Under the pieces are notes generated by a model. The model had not been told where the DNA came from. It searched no databases and worked only from the letters and a program-made list of their open reading frames with translations. Shown here one piece after another: positions 40,009-55,000 of a DNA stretch of 64,000 nt. The DNA is from Taeniopygia guttata (Eukaryota > Chordata > Aves > Passeriformes > Estrildidae), in NCBI RefSeq assembly GCF_048771995.1, contig NC_133043.1, positions 9,628,501 through 9,692,500 on the forward strand, read 5' to 3'. The translations under genes and the position numbers were made by a program. The number at the start of each line of letters is the position of its first letter. Positions within the stretch are counted from its first letter, which is position 1.

Positions 40009-43000
40009 CTGGAACAAAACACCTTTGGTTGAGGCAGCCAATAACCAGAACAGCATCAGCACCACATGCAGCAAGACAAGAAAAAGACTAAAAAGACAGT
40101 GTTGCCATATGCTGATATAAAAACATATTAAAGTCCGTGACTGTAAACAGAGTGTGTTGCATAATTATCTTAGAGCCCAGCATTCTGCTGGTGATATTCT
40201 TTACTCCTAGCCCAAAAAATAATGGCAGTTTCATAAGTATCCATATTCTACATGTTTCATTACTTATAACTCTTTAATGTAGAGAAACCTAATCTGCAAA
40301 CTACCAGGCAGACATAGAGATGGTTTTGCCACTAGAAAGTGTTCTGGGACAAACCCAAGCATACAAAGGCCCGGGAACAAGAGCTGTACTTGAGCACATG
40401 TGAGACAACACAACATTCATGTCTATGGTCAACGTTTCCCACTCTTTCCTCCCGTTCCAGTTATTCCAGGTTGTCACAACTCTGCCCACAGTGGCAAAGA
40501 CAGCCTTGAGCATATTCCCCATTATTTCTCTTCAAAAAGAAGAGCAGTTTTGAAGCTGCACCTGAACTCTGGGTGACAGGAGCTGACTGGGACCAAAGGC
40601 GACACCGAACTGCACATGAACAACCAGGACCATCAGTCCAGGAGGTCACTTTAGTCAGAGGAAACAGGAACTGACCAACACCTTCACAGCCACCCCAGGA
40701 ACCTGCTTTCACTGATTAGTGGGATAACAGGATCTGGGCTGGCCTTCCTGGGTTTTTCTTTGTAATGGTTTATGTGGGTTGTTTTGCTGTTTGGTTGGTT
40801 TTGAAAGACTACAGACAGATTTAGGCAAAGGTCAAAAGCAGGTCTAAGAGTTGTGACACCTTTTTATGCACTTTTTGTCAAGGTCCCTACAGAATCACAA
40901 CAGCTCTCACTTTATTTCCTCAAAGCATTCAATTAAAAAGAAGACAGATGTTTACACAAGAAATCTTTTATGGGCTGGATCATGCAAAAGTGCTAGCCAA
41001 GAAAAGGAGTGATCAAATATGATGGCCATGCAGAGATAAGTGATCTACTTTATTCTTTCCCACTCAAAAATGAGTAAATTTTACAATGAGCATTCTTCAC
41101 TTAACATGACTTGTTTTCAGTCAGTCTGCCTATTTAAGTAACTAGGGGCATGTTTTCCAGCAGTTTGAAACAGAAGATTAATGTGCCAAAGAAAGACTGA
41201 AAGCATAAACAGGAAGGTAGTACATGACTCCAAAGCAGAGTTTCAAATAAACCTTACACAGTCATCCCTGTTGTAGATGAGTAATGAGATGGTTGGCTCT
41301 CACAATTAAGGGGTAAATGTTATGTATATGTTACAAGAAGTTTTGTAGATGTATAGTTATGTTACTATACATCCCCCTTGCATTGTTAGCACAAGATGGC
41401 CTTGGTGGCTGGGGCATTTGGGGAGGGTCAGCTTGTTACTACCTGACCTCCAATCAAGATGTAACAAAATGAACTCCACAAAGAAGGAGTCGACTGATAA
41501 GACTCTGGGAGGCAGAGCATCCATTTTGTAGACAAGCACATGATTGTTGAGTCCTTTGCTCCCAGCACTGTATTTTTTTCTTATTTAGTCTTTTTGTTGT
41601 ATTTTTGTTAAGGTTTAATAAACCTTTGAAATTTTAAAAGTGAGCATCATCTCTCATATCCCAAAGGTCACGGTTTATTGGGAGGAGGAGGAGAAACTGA
41701 AGGTGTGTGACAGGATAAAAATACTTCCACTCCTGCAGTGTATGGTAAAGACTGTATATACTGACCACACAAATGCACTCACTGCAATTACAGGGGCAGT
41801 TATTATCTGGTTAATACCCTTTCAGTATGAAGTATGACTCATTTAAAGCTCAGATTTCTTACCCATTCTGAAGTCAATGTATCCTTCTCCACCGCTTATC
41901 ACCAACATTGATTTTAAGGGACTCTGGTTGGAGGACTCCTGGGCTTGTTTATCAGCTGTTAGATCTGTTCCACCACTGCTCTGAGGGCAAACAACCTGAC
42001 CTGGGTGAAAAACAGAACATTTTTTTTACGCCTTATCTCAGAGTAAAACCTTCTGTGCTTGATCATTAGATGACAATGCCTAAAGCAGTTGAGTGCCTTC
42101 TTGACAAGTTAAGAAGGTCTCAAAGTCCTTGCTTGTGATCAAGCCCCTTTCCTCCCATTAAACAGGGCTGTACTTAGCAATCAGACAAGTCTTGTAATTA
42201 AAATACAATACATTGTTTCTGAGAGTTCTCTTGCTATCTTTGCCTAAACAATGTTTAACTAAATGAATGAAGTCAAAAAAAAACAACAAACAAAAAAAAC
42301 CCAAACAAAAAAACCACCTCTTTTGAAGGCAGTAACAGAACCTCACCTGGTACTGCAACAAAGAATTTCACAGCATCCCTGTGGCCGTGGAAGCAGAGCT
42401 GTGCATGTGCCATGGAACAGTAGGGGATGAAGGTCCCTGGAGTCACTTTGTCACTGTGCTCATCTCCATACACACGGATCACGCTCCCCGGACGGTTTCC
42501 AGAGCCTGCTGCTGATTTATTGGCTGTAAAAGAAGAGGTTGTTTTCTACTTCAAAACACAAACTGCTGAAGTGGTTATTTGTTAAGAAACCTTATGGTAC
42601 CATCTAAAAGCTAAAGCCAACTTAGATAAAAATGAAACAGGAGGGCAGCAATGCCAATTCAAGACAGAGCTGGAAAGAAAAAGATTGCATGCTTCATTAT
42701 TTTAAGTACATCAGAAAATGGAGCAGGGTTCTTATTAGTCTAGCATAAACACCAGATTTCAATATCCTACTTTTGGGAAAAAATAATTTGTGACAGGACT
42801 GTATCTTTCATAGAAAATAAGTACCTCTAATGTGTTTCAGTATGAGCAAATTCCATGTACTTAAACATGTAATTAAAGACCGTTTCATTTCAACTAATCA
42901 TAATGTATGCACTTGCCAGTAAAAATTCTCTAGAAACAGCCACCTGTGGGCATGAAAGAGCTACCCTATTATCATTCTACATCTAGATTTTACTGAGAAG

Positions 43001-46000
43001 TTTTAAAATACATTAAACTAGAGAAGTACTCATGCTAGACATACAAGCCATCTCCATTCCAAAGACTATCAAAGTAGTGAAAGAAACAGTGATTTGTAAC
43101 AAGACAGCAAATGATGTGGATTAATGACAAAGTTATAAGATGTGGTATCACATTGGCTGGAAGAGAAAGTCTGGATGAGAGTTCAGCTGCAACACAGGAT
43201 GATATGCTAAACTGCTGAGCAGATTGGTGGCCATTTAGCAAACATAAAACTGCTGCAATGCAGTAACTGCAAGTGGAAAAACATTTAGGAACATACAAAG
43301 GGTAAATCTATAAGGAGTGGGAAACAGCCTCAAAGTGGCTATTATAAGCCTGAAAATAGGTTTTGGTTCAGGATCTGCACTTACCCCGCAGCCCCAGTAA
43401 ACGTCCCTGGTGGAGGATTACAGCTAGTGAGAAAGGAGGAAAGGGGAAATGGATAGGTATGACAGTAGAGGAGAAGGATTAATGAGAACCCACCACTCAT
43501 ATTTTGGTTTTTGATAAGGTAGAGCTTAAAATTTTAGCTCCTTAAAAAACCAATAGATATTTAATTTCAGAAGATTCAATCAAAAGTCACAAAGAACAGC
43601 ATCTTACTATAGAAGTTTCAGTACAAAATAGACCACAAAAGCACTGTCATGTATTTTTAAGATTATTATTGATTAGCAACGTTTCCCCTTTCTCTCTTTC
43701 CTTGGCAGGAGGCTCCAGAATAATATAGAATGACTCATGTTTTCAAGCACCCTTTTGGAACGTCATCTGCTGCCCTGCTATTAAGACCCAGGGGACTGAA
43801 AGATGCCACTGCTCATGCAAGGATGTGACTGCTTTATTACTATTTCCCACCAGGGTTCTCAGCTTCACTATCAGGCTACCCCCAAAAGGCTGTTCTGACC
43901 CACAACCACCCAAAAGAAATGAAATGCAACTGAATAGCTTTAATAGGGATTTCTTCACGTTCACTCCTGGTATAAAACAAACTCCTCTAGAAACATTAAA
44001 TTAAGCTTGACGCAAATTAAGAGCTATAATTTTTGAAAGCATGATTTAAAGTGTCTCAAAATCCATGACAGGAAGTCTGTCCTTCCTTAGTACATTCATG
44101 CAAAAAAAAGACAGTTACTCAATGGATGGGCAATGCAATGGAACACCATGAGAAACAATGCATGTGTTTGCTGTTCAACAAAGCAGATACAACATGAAGA
44201 GTTTTCACTATTAAATCACCCTAAAACGTCACCTGTCAGACTGCACTATTTTCTAAGTAACAACAGTACAATTAGGACTATCATAGGTCTGCATTTTGTT
44301 TTCTGAAACTTCTTTCCACCTGTTATAACATTAGTCTCAGGCACAAGTGTTGAGGCTTTTTTTTTTATTGTTTAAATGCAATCAATTTACACAGAGATTC
44401 TTCCCAAGCTTTACCTATTTAAGATTTGGTTTGCCCTTGAGCTGTTCTTTTCTCCTGAGATTCAACTGCCCTCAATTAGTTTCAGCCTATGACAAGAGTC
44501 TGGGGTCTGTTACTAAGCAAAAACCAAGATCTACATGACTGGAATTCGACCTGGATGTTAGTGCACTGTTTGAATGTATTTACAGTTCCTATAACTCTGA
44601 ACACATCCTTTAAAGCAGTCTGTGCTACTTCTGTTCCAGTCCTTTATACCCACTTTGTGATGAATTCTCAAGAACTAAAGCCAATCAAATTGTATTAGCA
44701 ACAACAACATGCTCAAATCAAAGAAAAATGTATTTTGTGATCATATGGCAATCAAAAATAACACTAATTAGAAAACTAATGATGTCTTGTATAAGCAATA
44801 AACTTCTATCACTGCTGCCAATGCTCAGAACACCTCTAAGGCTTCAAAGTGTCACTTTGATTCACGCCAACTCTGCTCAAAGAGCAGCACAGGAGATTCT
44901 GGAGATGTGTTGTTTTCTCAGGGTAATTGTAACCACATACACAGATATAGGTGCTAAACATCACACAGACCTGATCTGTTACAAACCTGTAAGAGTCAGA
45001 CCTGGCAGTGAAGCTTTCATTAGCAAGCATCTGAATGATGTTTAATACTCTTTTTTTTTTTTTTAATGCCTACAGCAATTGCACAGTGCTATTCATTGAT
45101 ATTTTACTTACTTTCTGTTAATGGAATGGAGATGATGACACCATTTCCTGTTCCTACCCATAAACGATTACAAGACACCATAAGTGCTGTGATTCTCACA
45201 AATGAGAATCCCAGTTTACCAGTACCTAAAAACGAAAGATGCTTTTCATCAAAAATTATGAGCAAGAATAATTTTAGTTCTACAACAGAGAATCTTAAAT
45301 CCAACTCCCATATCACACAGACAAGTAATTCCCTCCCACTTCTGACAGACACAAAGTAGAGGAGCACATTTAAGTTGTAAAGATAACCTAGAAGGCTACA
45401 ACACAACACTGTAATCAAATTGAGAATCTATACTTCAAAACTCTAACATCAGCTATGAAAAAGCAAAAAAGGTCCTCAATGCTGCACAGTAAAATCTTTT
45501 GGGGCTTACCAGCTTTAAAACAAACAAACAAAAAAAAGAGTTTATAGATAAAAGATAGTGGTTTGTAATCCATTAAAATTAATTTCTCATTTGTTAGCAT
45601 GATGAGGGGAGCAGAAGGCTGACACCAGCCATGTGCAAATCACAGCAGTGACTTGTGAAGGATTTCCCAGAGCCTAATTACCTGTATTAGTTGTGTAATG
45701 CATGTGGTCAAATTGTTCTTATACAGATATTAATGAAAAAAATCAGAAAGCTTACTAGCTTTCAACAGCAATAAAATTTTCCTATCTCTTTTTTTTTTTT
45801 TTTTTAATAGGCAAGTTTCCAGGCAGGTAATGGATTCTTCCCATTTTTGGCTATAAAAAATGTGTCGATATATAAAAAGAGAAAGATTGCAGTGTTCCTA
45901 TTGGTGCCTGCCCTACTCAACCACCATTTTCCTCATTAGTTATGAGTTTTTAAGGACACTTTACACACCAGGTAAGATCAACAGACTGTAACAGATGACC

Positions 46001-49000
46001 CATCACCCCCATCATGCTTCACAGACTGACTTAGGCTTCTACTTCCAGATTCAAGTTTGCACAAAATGATTTTAACTGGCCTTTCCACCCACCTTTACCC
46101 CAAATCTGCAGTGAGAACTGCCTGATCTCTAGCAGGAAAAGAAAGCTGCAGACAGCAAGAACACACCAGTTTTTCCTGGGAACTTACCAAGCATTTTGCT
46201 TACATAGGGCTCAATGTCCACATCCTGCAGGTGCTGGTAGGTGTGGGCATGGTAGAGGCGCAGGGTGGAGTCCAGGCGGATGGACACCCACACCCCGTCC
46301 CCCACCCATGCCAGCTGCCTCACTTGGCTCTCCCTCCTTGGGTGGGCATCAAAGGAGTTCTGTGGAACAGTGGGGTTCAAATCAGAAGGCAAAACAAAGG
46401 GAAGAGTGAGAAAGGTTTCTCTGTTACTCTCATACAGTCTGAACTGACAATTTTCAATCAAGCACAACCCTCTGATTTGCAAGATCACAGACAGTGTTTA
46501 GCTCAGTTACAAATAGCATGTGATGCTCTAAAACCCCCAAGTGTGATCTCAAAGCTGTAATTTCCTACTCGGTCTCCATTTACACATCTAATCCCAGCCT
46601 GCTCCAGCTTCTTCTCCCTTGAACCTGGAGCCTATTTGGTCTGAGATCCTGCTGCCACAGCACAAAGTACAGGTGCCCAAAAAGTGTCTTTCTTCCTTGT
46701 TCATCATGACTGACTCATAAACAACCCCACCTGTGCAAAATACACACTATCCACCAGCAAAACAATCCATTTCACTTTTATATGAACTTCATTTCAGTTT
46801 TCCCATATATATTTATAGTCTTCTTCACAAAAACAGGCTATTATTGGGCGATTGATATTTTCAGAAGAGCTGAGCAGTCACCCTGCAAGGCCTGGCACGT
46901 CTCAGGCCAATTAGCAGGAGCTAAAGCACTTATATTGCTCAAGGCTTGCAGAAACCTCAGCCACTTCCTGCTCTTAAGTTGACAGACTAAACACTGCAGA
47001 TAAAACACCAGCTCACACACCTTGCATAAACTATTCTCTAACTGGAAGAAGAGTACATTCCAAATTAACACTTACAAACCTCTGCACGTGGGTGGAGAAC
47101 AAAATGAGGCACACAGAATAAGCTGGGAGCTGGCCTTACAAGCTCTGCACAAGGACACTTTCCAATTTCTGGCCAGCCAAAAGTGGAGAACTAAATCTCC
47201 CAAAAATTGGTTTCAGTAAGTGAGAACTGTCTCATCATAGCTTCAAGTCTTCCAAAACAACTACTTCATAAAACAAATTTGCTAGGTAGCTTGTTTCAGT
47301 ACTGATGAAAACAGATGTTTCTGGAGTTACTCTGGAGTCTGAAGCATTAAAACATAACATGTAATTGGAAACTTACCTCTATTTTCATGGCCTTTGGTTG
47401 AACAACATAGATTTTGTTCCTGTAGCCACACCAGACCTTGTCATGTACCACTGTCATGCACCGGATGGAGTGGTGTGGCCGGCCCAGGTCCAAGAGGTGA
47501 TAGTTTGACAAATCCCACTGACCATCTGCAAAAACGGGAAGAAAAAAAGGAAAACTCACAGGAGCCCGTGCTTAGTATAAGGAAAATTTAGAAGTACAAG
47601 CAACTATCTGAAGTCTAATTTTTTAAAGCATTGTAATAATCTGAGTAAATCTGTACAAGTTTATGGCTAGGCTCCTCATTAATAAAACAGCACCTAACAT
47701 CCCAAATGTCACCTTTTTTAAAAAATAAAGTTGTACAATGATTCAGGTTAAAAATCCAGCAAAACATTTTTAAGTCAGCAGGTTACCCTGTGCTACAGGC
47801 TGTTTAATTAGGACCAGTACCTGTGAAAACAGCTTCCCACACAGCAGCAGGCACGTGCTGCTTGGCTGAACATAGAAGTGTTGGCCAGTGCAGGTTTTTT
47901 TAAAATATGCTGCAAGATCTTAAAAAAGGCACCTGAAATCTACTAAAAACATACTAAATTTTGGCATTCAATACCAATTAAAATTCTTCTGCAGACTGAA
48001 CTAAGGCCACAGATCATCAATGACATTCACTAGAGAGGCTTTTAAAAACACTGCAGTGAGTTTTAGAAAAATAAACAGAACCACTAAAAACAACTGCATC
48101 CTAACTGCATTGTTTCCAGTATTTGCAATAGTGTTGTGCCACCCTTTAAATTATTTTAAATGCTGAGCACAAGGATTTAAGCATCACAAGGGAAAGATGA
48201 AAGAATAGGGTGGAAAAACAAGCTAATAGATAAGTTCTATTTACTCATAGTAAGACCTTCCCCTCCAGGTCCTAATTCTGGAGGCTGAAGAATGGAGCTG
48301 GTTCAGGAGCAGTTTGGAAGAAATTCTGAAGGGATGCTTACAAAATTCTCATTGAAGTACTTGCCCAGAGACAATTTTTATCACTAATAACACACAAGAC
48401 ATGATGTTGAGCATAATGAAAATGCAAGAGAGATGATGATCAAAGCAAACTTTCAGATGGCTGTTCCCTATTTAGCAGATCTATCCCATTCTCCATTTCA
48501 GAGTAAGAAAATACTCCAAGAATGCACCACAACACTGCAAAAACAGAACTTGAATCTGCAACTGAAATAACAAGAAATATTTCTCATGACAACCCAGAAA
48601 AAGGTCATTGGGGAATACATTATCAAAACATTACTTGTAAATGGCACATTTCTTTCCTGGCTACTGTTAAAAATTCCCTGGTTTCCAGATGCAACAGGAT
48701 CCTTACCAACTCCCCGGTGAAAGATTGCAAGCGTCCCATCTGCCAGTGCAACCAAGACTATTCCTTTGACATGTCTGAGGAAAAAGGAGGCACAACACCA
48801 TACTCTGTTAGACTGCTCTGCTCAGGAGGCAAGTTTAAAACTAGATATAAACATTTCATATTTCAGCATATTTTTACAGTCATTTTTTATTAGCTCCAGT
48901 GTTTTGATTTCTACAATGTAGCTCAAGAGAAGGGATGTAACAAGGGATCAAAATCCAGTTCAGAGAGATTGAAATCTATCTGGTTACAATGCCTGAAGAA

Positions 49001-52000
49001 AACAGCAAAAATAGCAACCTATAACTGTTTTGCATAGCTACAGCTCATCCTTTGGCCTATGTATTTCCAACAGGTACAAGATTAATTTAATTTTCCTTGC
49101 TCCCTAGAAGTGTTTCACTGTCCCTCAAAGAGCATGCAGGCAGTTATAGCAACTGACATTCCCAATGTCTGAGAAGGAAATATAAAACTACTTTGGAAAG
49201 TATTTTAACAGAAATTCATTATGATTTTCATGACATTCTTTCAGGACTTACACAATACTGAGAATAGAATCTTTAAGTTTAATGGCATGAACACATTTCC
49301 TCCAGTGGGCCACTGACGAATGAACATACAGGCTGCAAAGACAAATCAGGAGGGATTAAAAGCACTACCAGACAAAAACGACCACAAGCAAAACCCTTAT
49401 AAACTGAAATCCACAATCAAAGGGAAGACAAGTTTTCATCTTCCACTGGAAATTATGTATACACTGAAAGGAAGAACTACATGAGCAGAAGAATGGCTTT
49501 TTCAGAGGACTAAAGCATTACAAACTCCCTTGCAGATCCATCTGCAGTAAAAATTACAATACATTTTTCTAGCATATTAAAATACTGAAAATTATGTCAT
49601 TAACAGACTATAACAATTTCTTTGAATACAAAAAGAAAAATCCAGAACTTCTGTGCAGGTGAAGCATTATCTAACAAAAAGGACTTGCTAATCACCTACA
49701 GTACTTCCTTTGAATTCTGAAATGCCTGAAAACTGCAGCATTTTTGAGATCATCCTGTGCTTAATCTTGTCTTGAGATGGTTATCAGGCCTGTGGGCATA
49801 AGAAGCAAGTTTAAAGTAATTATTATAAATAAATATAACAAGATTAGCACTTCCTTACCATCCATTCTGTGCTCCAAGCCACATGGTCGGTAAAAGGCTA
49901 CTCATTTTCTGTGCTTCTTCTCTCACTAGATCTTGCTCATTTGGCAGAACTGCAACATCCTTATATAATTCTGACTCAGTACTAGAAAAAAAACACCAGT
50001 TAAAATACATTTATTGAAGTGCACAGATTACTCAGGCTATAAGCCAGGTGTTTACTTCACTACTGAGAGCTCCTACACTGGCTTTTGAAGTATGTGAGAT
50101 GTTTAAAAACACAGTAACCACACATGAAAGTACAATACAGAGGAAAACCTCAATAACCATTAATTTCTTCAAGTGGACATTTACTTCTACAGGGAAAACT
50201 AGGTCCCATTCAAACCTGTCAGTATTATTACCTCTGGAGAATGGCAGAAGAGAGTCACAAAGCAGTCTTGTACCAAGACTACTTATATAAACCTCAATAC
50301 ACTCAAAAAAGGAAAAAAAAGTAGTCATTTTGTCTCCATGCTGTGTGCCTACAAACATTATACTTCTTTTTTTAAATACATTTTAAGAGGTATAAGGACT
50401 TGGACTAGGTACTTAGGCTGATACACTGGAGATGCCTCTGTTGTATGCTGCACTCCCAAGGGATCTGTAAAGACATGCTCTGTGTAGACTCCAGTTTGTG
50501 CAATATCAGCTGTGTCTTCTCCTGTCCCTGCATTGACTTCTGTTGCTTCTGTTGCCTCCTCTGCCGTTGGAATGTTCTCATCTACCAAATTATTTTCAGC
50601 TGCAATATCTATGAAACAAATAAATTTGAAACACTTTTTAACAACTGTGATAGAATTCGCTATTGTTTAAAACAGCCAGTTACAATTTCCACATCAGAAT
50701 CAAAAAACATCATATCAGAAATGCCCAAATTTTAGCACGTTGCACTGTATAAACAAATATCAAATGCACTTTTAAGTATCAATCCAGTGACTGATGGCTC
50801 AGGCTGTCCATTAAATTATTACCCAGGACAGCAGTAAACAAGGCCAACCAGCACATATCCACTGACAATCATATCACCATACAGCTCTGCAGCCATATGA
50901 CAAAAAAGAGTATGAATGTCTATGAAATAATCAGTTTCACTTAAACCTCTGTTAACACTTGACAAAATCCAAAGTATTTATTTTAGTCACTCTCTGGCAA
51001 GATCTGCATTTCAAATACTACATTAAAATCTCTCTCTAGAGCAGGCACAAGAATTCTCTCAAAAGTACCTGCAAGAAGCAGCTGCCAATTCCCGTTTCAT
51101 GTCACCTCCACCACTTTTTCAGCTACAATTTACAGATTTACAGAGAGTTTATGTTATCACAGCTTACACAGTGTTAACCTCAGTAGTTGCACCACTTATT
51201 TCCAGCTGCATCTCGAGGTGTTTGGCCAGCCCTGACACACCTGCAGTGTTTCTCACATACCTGACTGTTTCTCTGCCACAGGTGAGGCCCCATTGGTGTC
51301 GTGGGCAGCAGGATGCCCTGTGAGCCCCTCTGCAGTGCATCCCACCACAGTGATGCCCCCCAGCAGGCTGTCTATCTCAGCAGAGCTGTTGCTGGTCATA
51401 CTGCCACACAGGGAGGATTTGTCTACTTGGCTGGAATCTGCTTCCTGGGACCCTTCTTCTCCTGCAGGGTAGTCTGTTTCCCTTGCCCCTGAAAGAGATT
51501 AAACTCAGAATAACATAATATCCTGAGCTGGAAGGGACCCACAAAGATCCAGTCCAATTCCTGGGCCTGTACAGACACCCAGAATTCCCACCCTTTGTCT
51601 CAGAGCATTATCCAAACATTCCTGGAGCTCTGGCAGCCTTGGTGCCATGACTACTGCCCTGGAGAGCCCTTTCAGTGCCCCACCACCCCCTGGGGATTAA
51701 TATTTTCCTAATATCCAGCCTAAACCTCCTCTGACACAATTTCAGGCCCTTCCCTTGGACCCTGCCACTGAGTGTTTTTCACAGAGGAGTGATTCAGCTT
51801 TATCCCTATCTAATAACTAAGCTTCAGACTCAATGAGCTCTCCAGAGATTAAACATGCAGACAGCCCCTATCTACAAGGTTAGTTTCAAATAATCAACAA
51901 ACGTGGAAGATGCTGTCACAAAGCTCACAAAACAAAAGCAAGATCGACATATGCTGCACTACAATGTCATTCACTGTATTTCAACCTGTAGCTTTCCAAA

Positions 52001-55000
52001 TAGTTTTATTTCCATTTTAATTATATCTTCTTCTAAAATCAGATTTCATAACAGTGAAGGCACACAAGAGCACCTATCTATATCTTTATGAAGAATTTAG
52101 GTGCAACAGATCCTTGGTTCTGGAAGAAAAACTGTTTTTCTCATGTCCAATCCTCTTATACTTTCAAGACCTAAAATACAGAGATATCCCTCTGCAGAGA
52201 GCTCCAAGACTTGATGCTTATTTTCAAGAGGCTGAAGAAGTCAAAAAAAGTAACAAATATATTATTCTTTCTGTCATGTTCACAATTCCATGAAATATGA
52301 CACTGTTGCAGAGTTTATAGTACATCATACCAAACATTCCCCTTGGCTGCTGACATCTCTCAGATTTTGGGTTCATTTAAGTCAACAGCCAACTAAAGAG
52401 TGCAACAGTAGGGTAGAAAGGCAATAGCTAAATGTACAACTAATCACTTTCTTACTGCTCTGTTACAGTAATTTTTTATTATACTAAGTAACAAATCTAT
52501 GGGTTTTCACTGCATAAGAAAAGCTGAATGAGAATCAGTTAAAAAGCAGGAGCTGAACCAGCCCAAGTGTTTACCTGGCACACTGGCAATACAAAGCACG
52601 TGAGAATTGCAAACAATGAAACTGTCCAGAATATTCCCTGGTTGGTTTGCATCAATGATGATAACTTTTGTAGCAGAATGTGTACTAGTACAGATCCAAA
52701 CAAGACTGGATAATTCTTCCTGGTGTTTCAGTTCCTTCTGCTGATCCTGAAAAAGAACAAAGGCAGAAATGAACAACAGAAAGGGAGACAAGAATAGAAT
52801 TATTACCTTTGATCTTTTATGGTCCTACATTTTCACCTACAGAAATACACATAAATATTGGGAAGTTAATGGTCTTCAATTCAATTGTAAAACTACAAGT
52901 AGTTACTTGTTCTTTATGTATCTGAAGTATAAAGCTCTCTCATATTTCATACTTCTATTAAAAATAGACAAAATATTATAATTACACTGCATAATTATAC
53001 AGTTAGACCAGTATAAAATAAAAACATTATTGACATGCCAACTGCCACACTCAGCAATACCACAGGTTAACGTGATATCCCCAAAACACTTGAAAATTCA
53101 GACTGTTTTTATGCCCTTAATATGAATTCCAGTCATGGCAGTTAGAACATAAACAGGTCTGACACAAATGGTTTTTAAAGGAAGCATCACTGGTATAAGC
53201 AGTACATCATTTTGATGTAAAATTTATTTACTCCTGAGATTTGCCAGCAAGGGAAGATTCAAAAGTATTTAATAGTTGGATTCAATAACCCAAACATCCT
53301 GGGCTAATGACTGACCAAGAAAATTCTACTTGTTACCAATGAACCTGATTAGAAAGTAATTTAGACTCTACAGTTACACAGTAAAGGTGTATAACAATCT
53401 AATTTATTAAATGTGCCTTGCAGGGACCTTACCTTGAGCTCCTGGTCTAGTTTATCTAAGCTACTCTGGGATCCTGTTTGCTGCTTGTTGCCATCTGCAT
53501 CCACAGCAGTCACATCATTGTAGAACACACTGGCACCAACCACAGACCCTCCATCTCGTGTCTTCCCTCCTGACAGGTTCACCCCTACAGCACACCACAG
53601 CTTGGGAGAAAAAGAAATGTTTTGTTTGAATCTCAAACTAAAAAAAAAGAGACACAAGCATTGTTAAATATGCTAAGTGATATCAACATTATTATGTATC
53701 CGGAGTCCATTTAAAGTTATTAATTACAATTAAAGTCATATACATTTTACTGAGACACAAATTCTTCTTCATTATGTTTTAAAAAGAAACAACTTATTTG
53801 AAAAATAATGTAATTGAGTCCAAAACAAAAATATTCAAGATATAGTTTGCCAAGTCTCTTATCATCACTGGAAACATTCTACCTTCATAGAGGTATCCTT
53901 CTCATCCAAAGGTCTCAGGTAAACAGGTACAGGCAAGTTCTTCATCTTATTTTCACCCTGTCCACCGTTTGCCACCTAGGTAAAAAAAAAACAAACAAAC
54001 AAACTGGAAAAATTTTACCATTAAAAGAGGTTTACAATCTTTGGAATCAGTTGCTCAGAATTTATTAAACACAATTAAGAGTTTTGCATTGTTGTCTCCT
54101 TTAGAAAGATTCTTTACTGCTAAGTTCAACAATAAAAAGCTAGAATCACTCAAACACAAGCTGTGAAATCATGAACATGAAGATGTTACCATTACAGTTG
54201 AAAACATCATACCTGTTTGTACTTCTGAGGTAGACTCCAGCCAAAAGCCTGCACTCTGCCATCCTCCTTCTGGACATGAGCTTTCACCTGGCGGTACTGC
54301 TCCCTCTTCTGCTCCCGGCGGGAGGCCAAACTCGCTTCAGTTCTGGGCAAGAATCAGGATGGAGGAACTTCTTACTTATGCTCTTTAGAATCTCTTGTAC
54401 AATGGGAATTGCTGTTAAACTCAAAAACCAGGATCATTGGAAGCACTGGATTACCAAGCATATCCCTAGGGGTTTTTTTACCTATCAAAACACCAGGTTT
54501 GTGGGCTATTTTTAAGAGATTGGGGAAAAAAAGGCAAAACTAGAAAGTGTACTGCCAGCATCCTTAAAAGAAATGAACTTGGGTTGTGTAGCTCTACTAG
54601 GAGCTTTAAAAGTTGTAACTCACAAGGAAGTATTGTCAAAACAAAGCACAAGAGAAAAAATAATTACAGATTCTTGTTAGCCTGACTCTTAAGTGAACCT
54701 TAAGTACCTGTACAGTTATTGCCCAGCCAGAACATTTTCATATAAAAGTGTACCAAGTATTGTCTCCTGTGCCTAAATGCACTTTCTTGAAAGGCTGTGG
54801 TATTTACCAAGTAGAATATTTTAGCCAAGTGCTCAAAGTATTCACCCACTGCTGCACATTTCACTCTGCACTATCTTGAGTCCTTATGAATCAACACTCC
54901 CTTCAGGAGATTATACTTTACTTAGCAGCATGCTAGTAATCTCAGAGGACTAAAAGAGTAAACCCTTGATAGAGCACATCTACTATAAAACCAAAATTTC

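Larger units (their letters stand above)
40009..41862 (-). other. SPAG9: last SPAG9 intron
   Basis: This 1.85-kb intron lies between the two last coding exons. It holds the probable solo LTR at about 41318-41663 and is otherwise unremarkable. No exon-like segment was seen. Confidence 0.8.

Noticed and set aside
50580-50608. Alternative downstream acceptor (TTGCAG) in the acidic exon
   Set aside because: Nine bases further in, it would also keep frame (dropping DIA), but the upstream CATAG is a normal acceptor. Nothing in the sequence favours the second.
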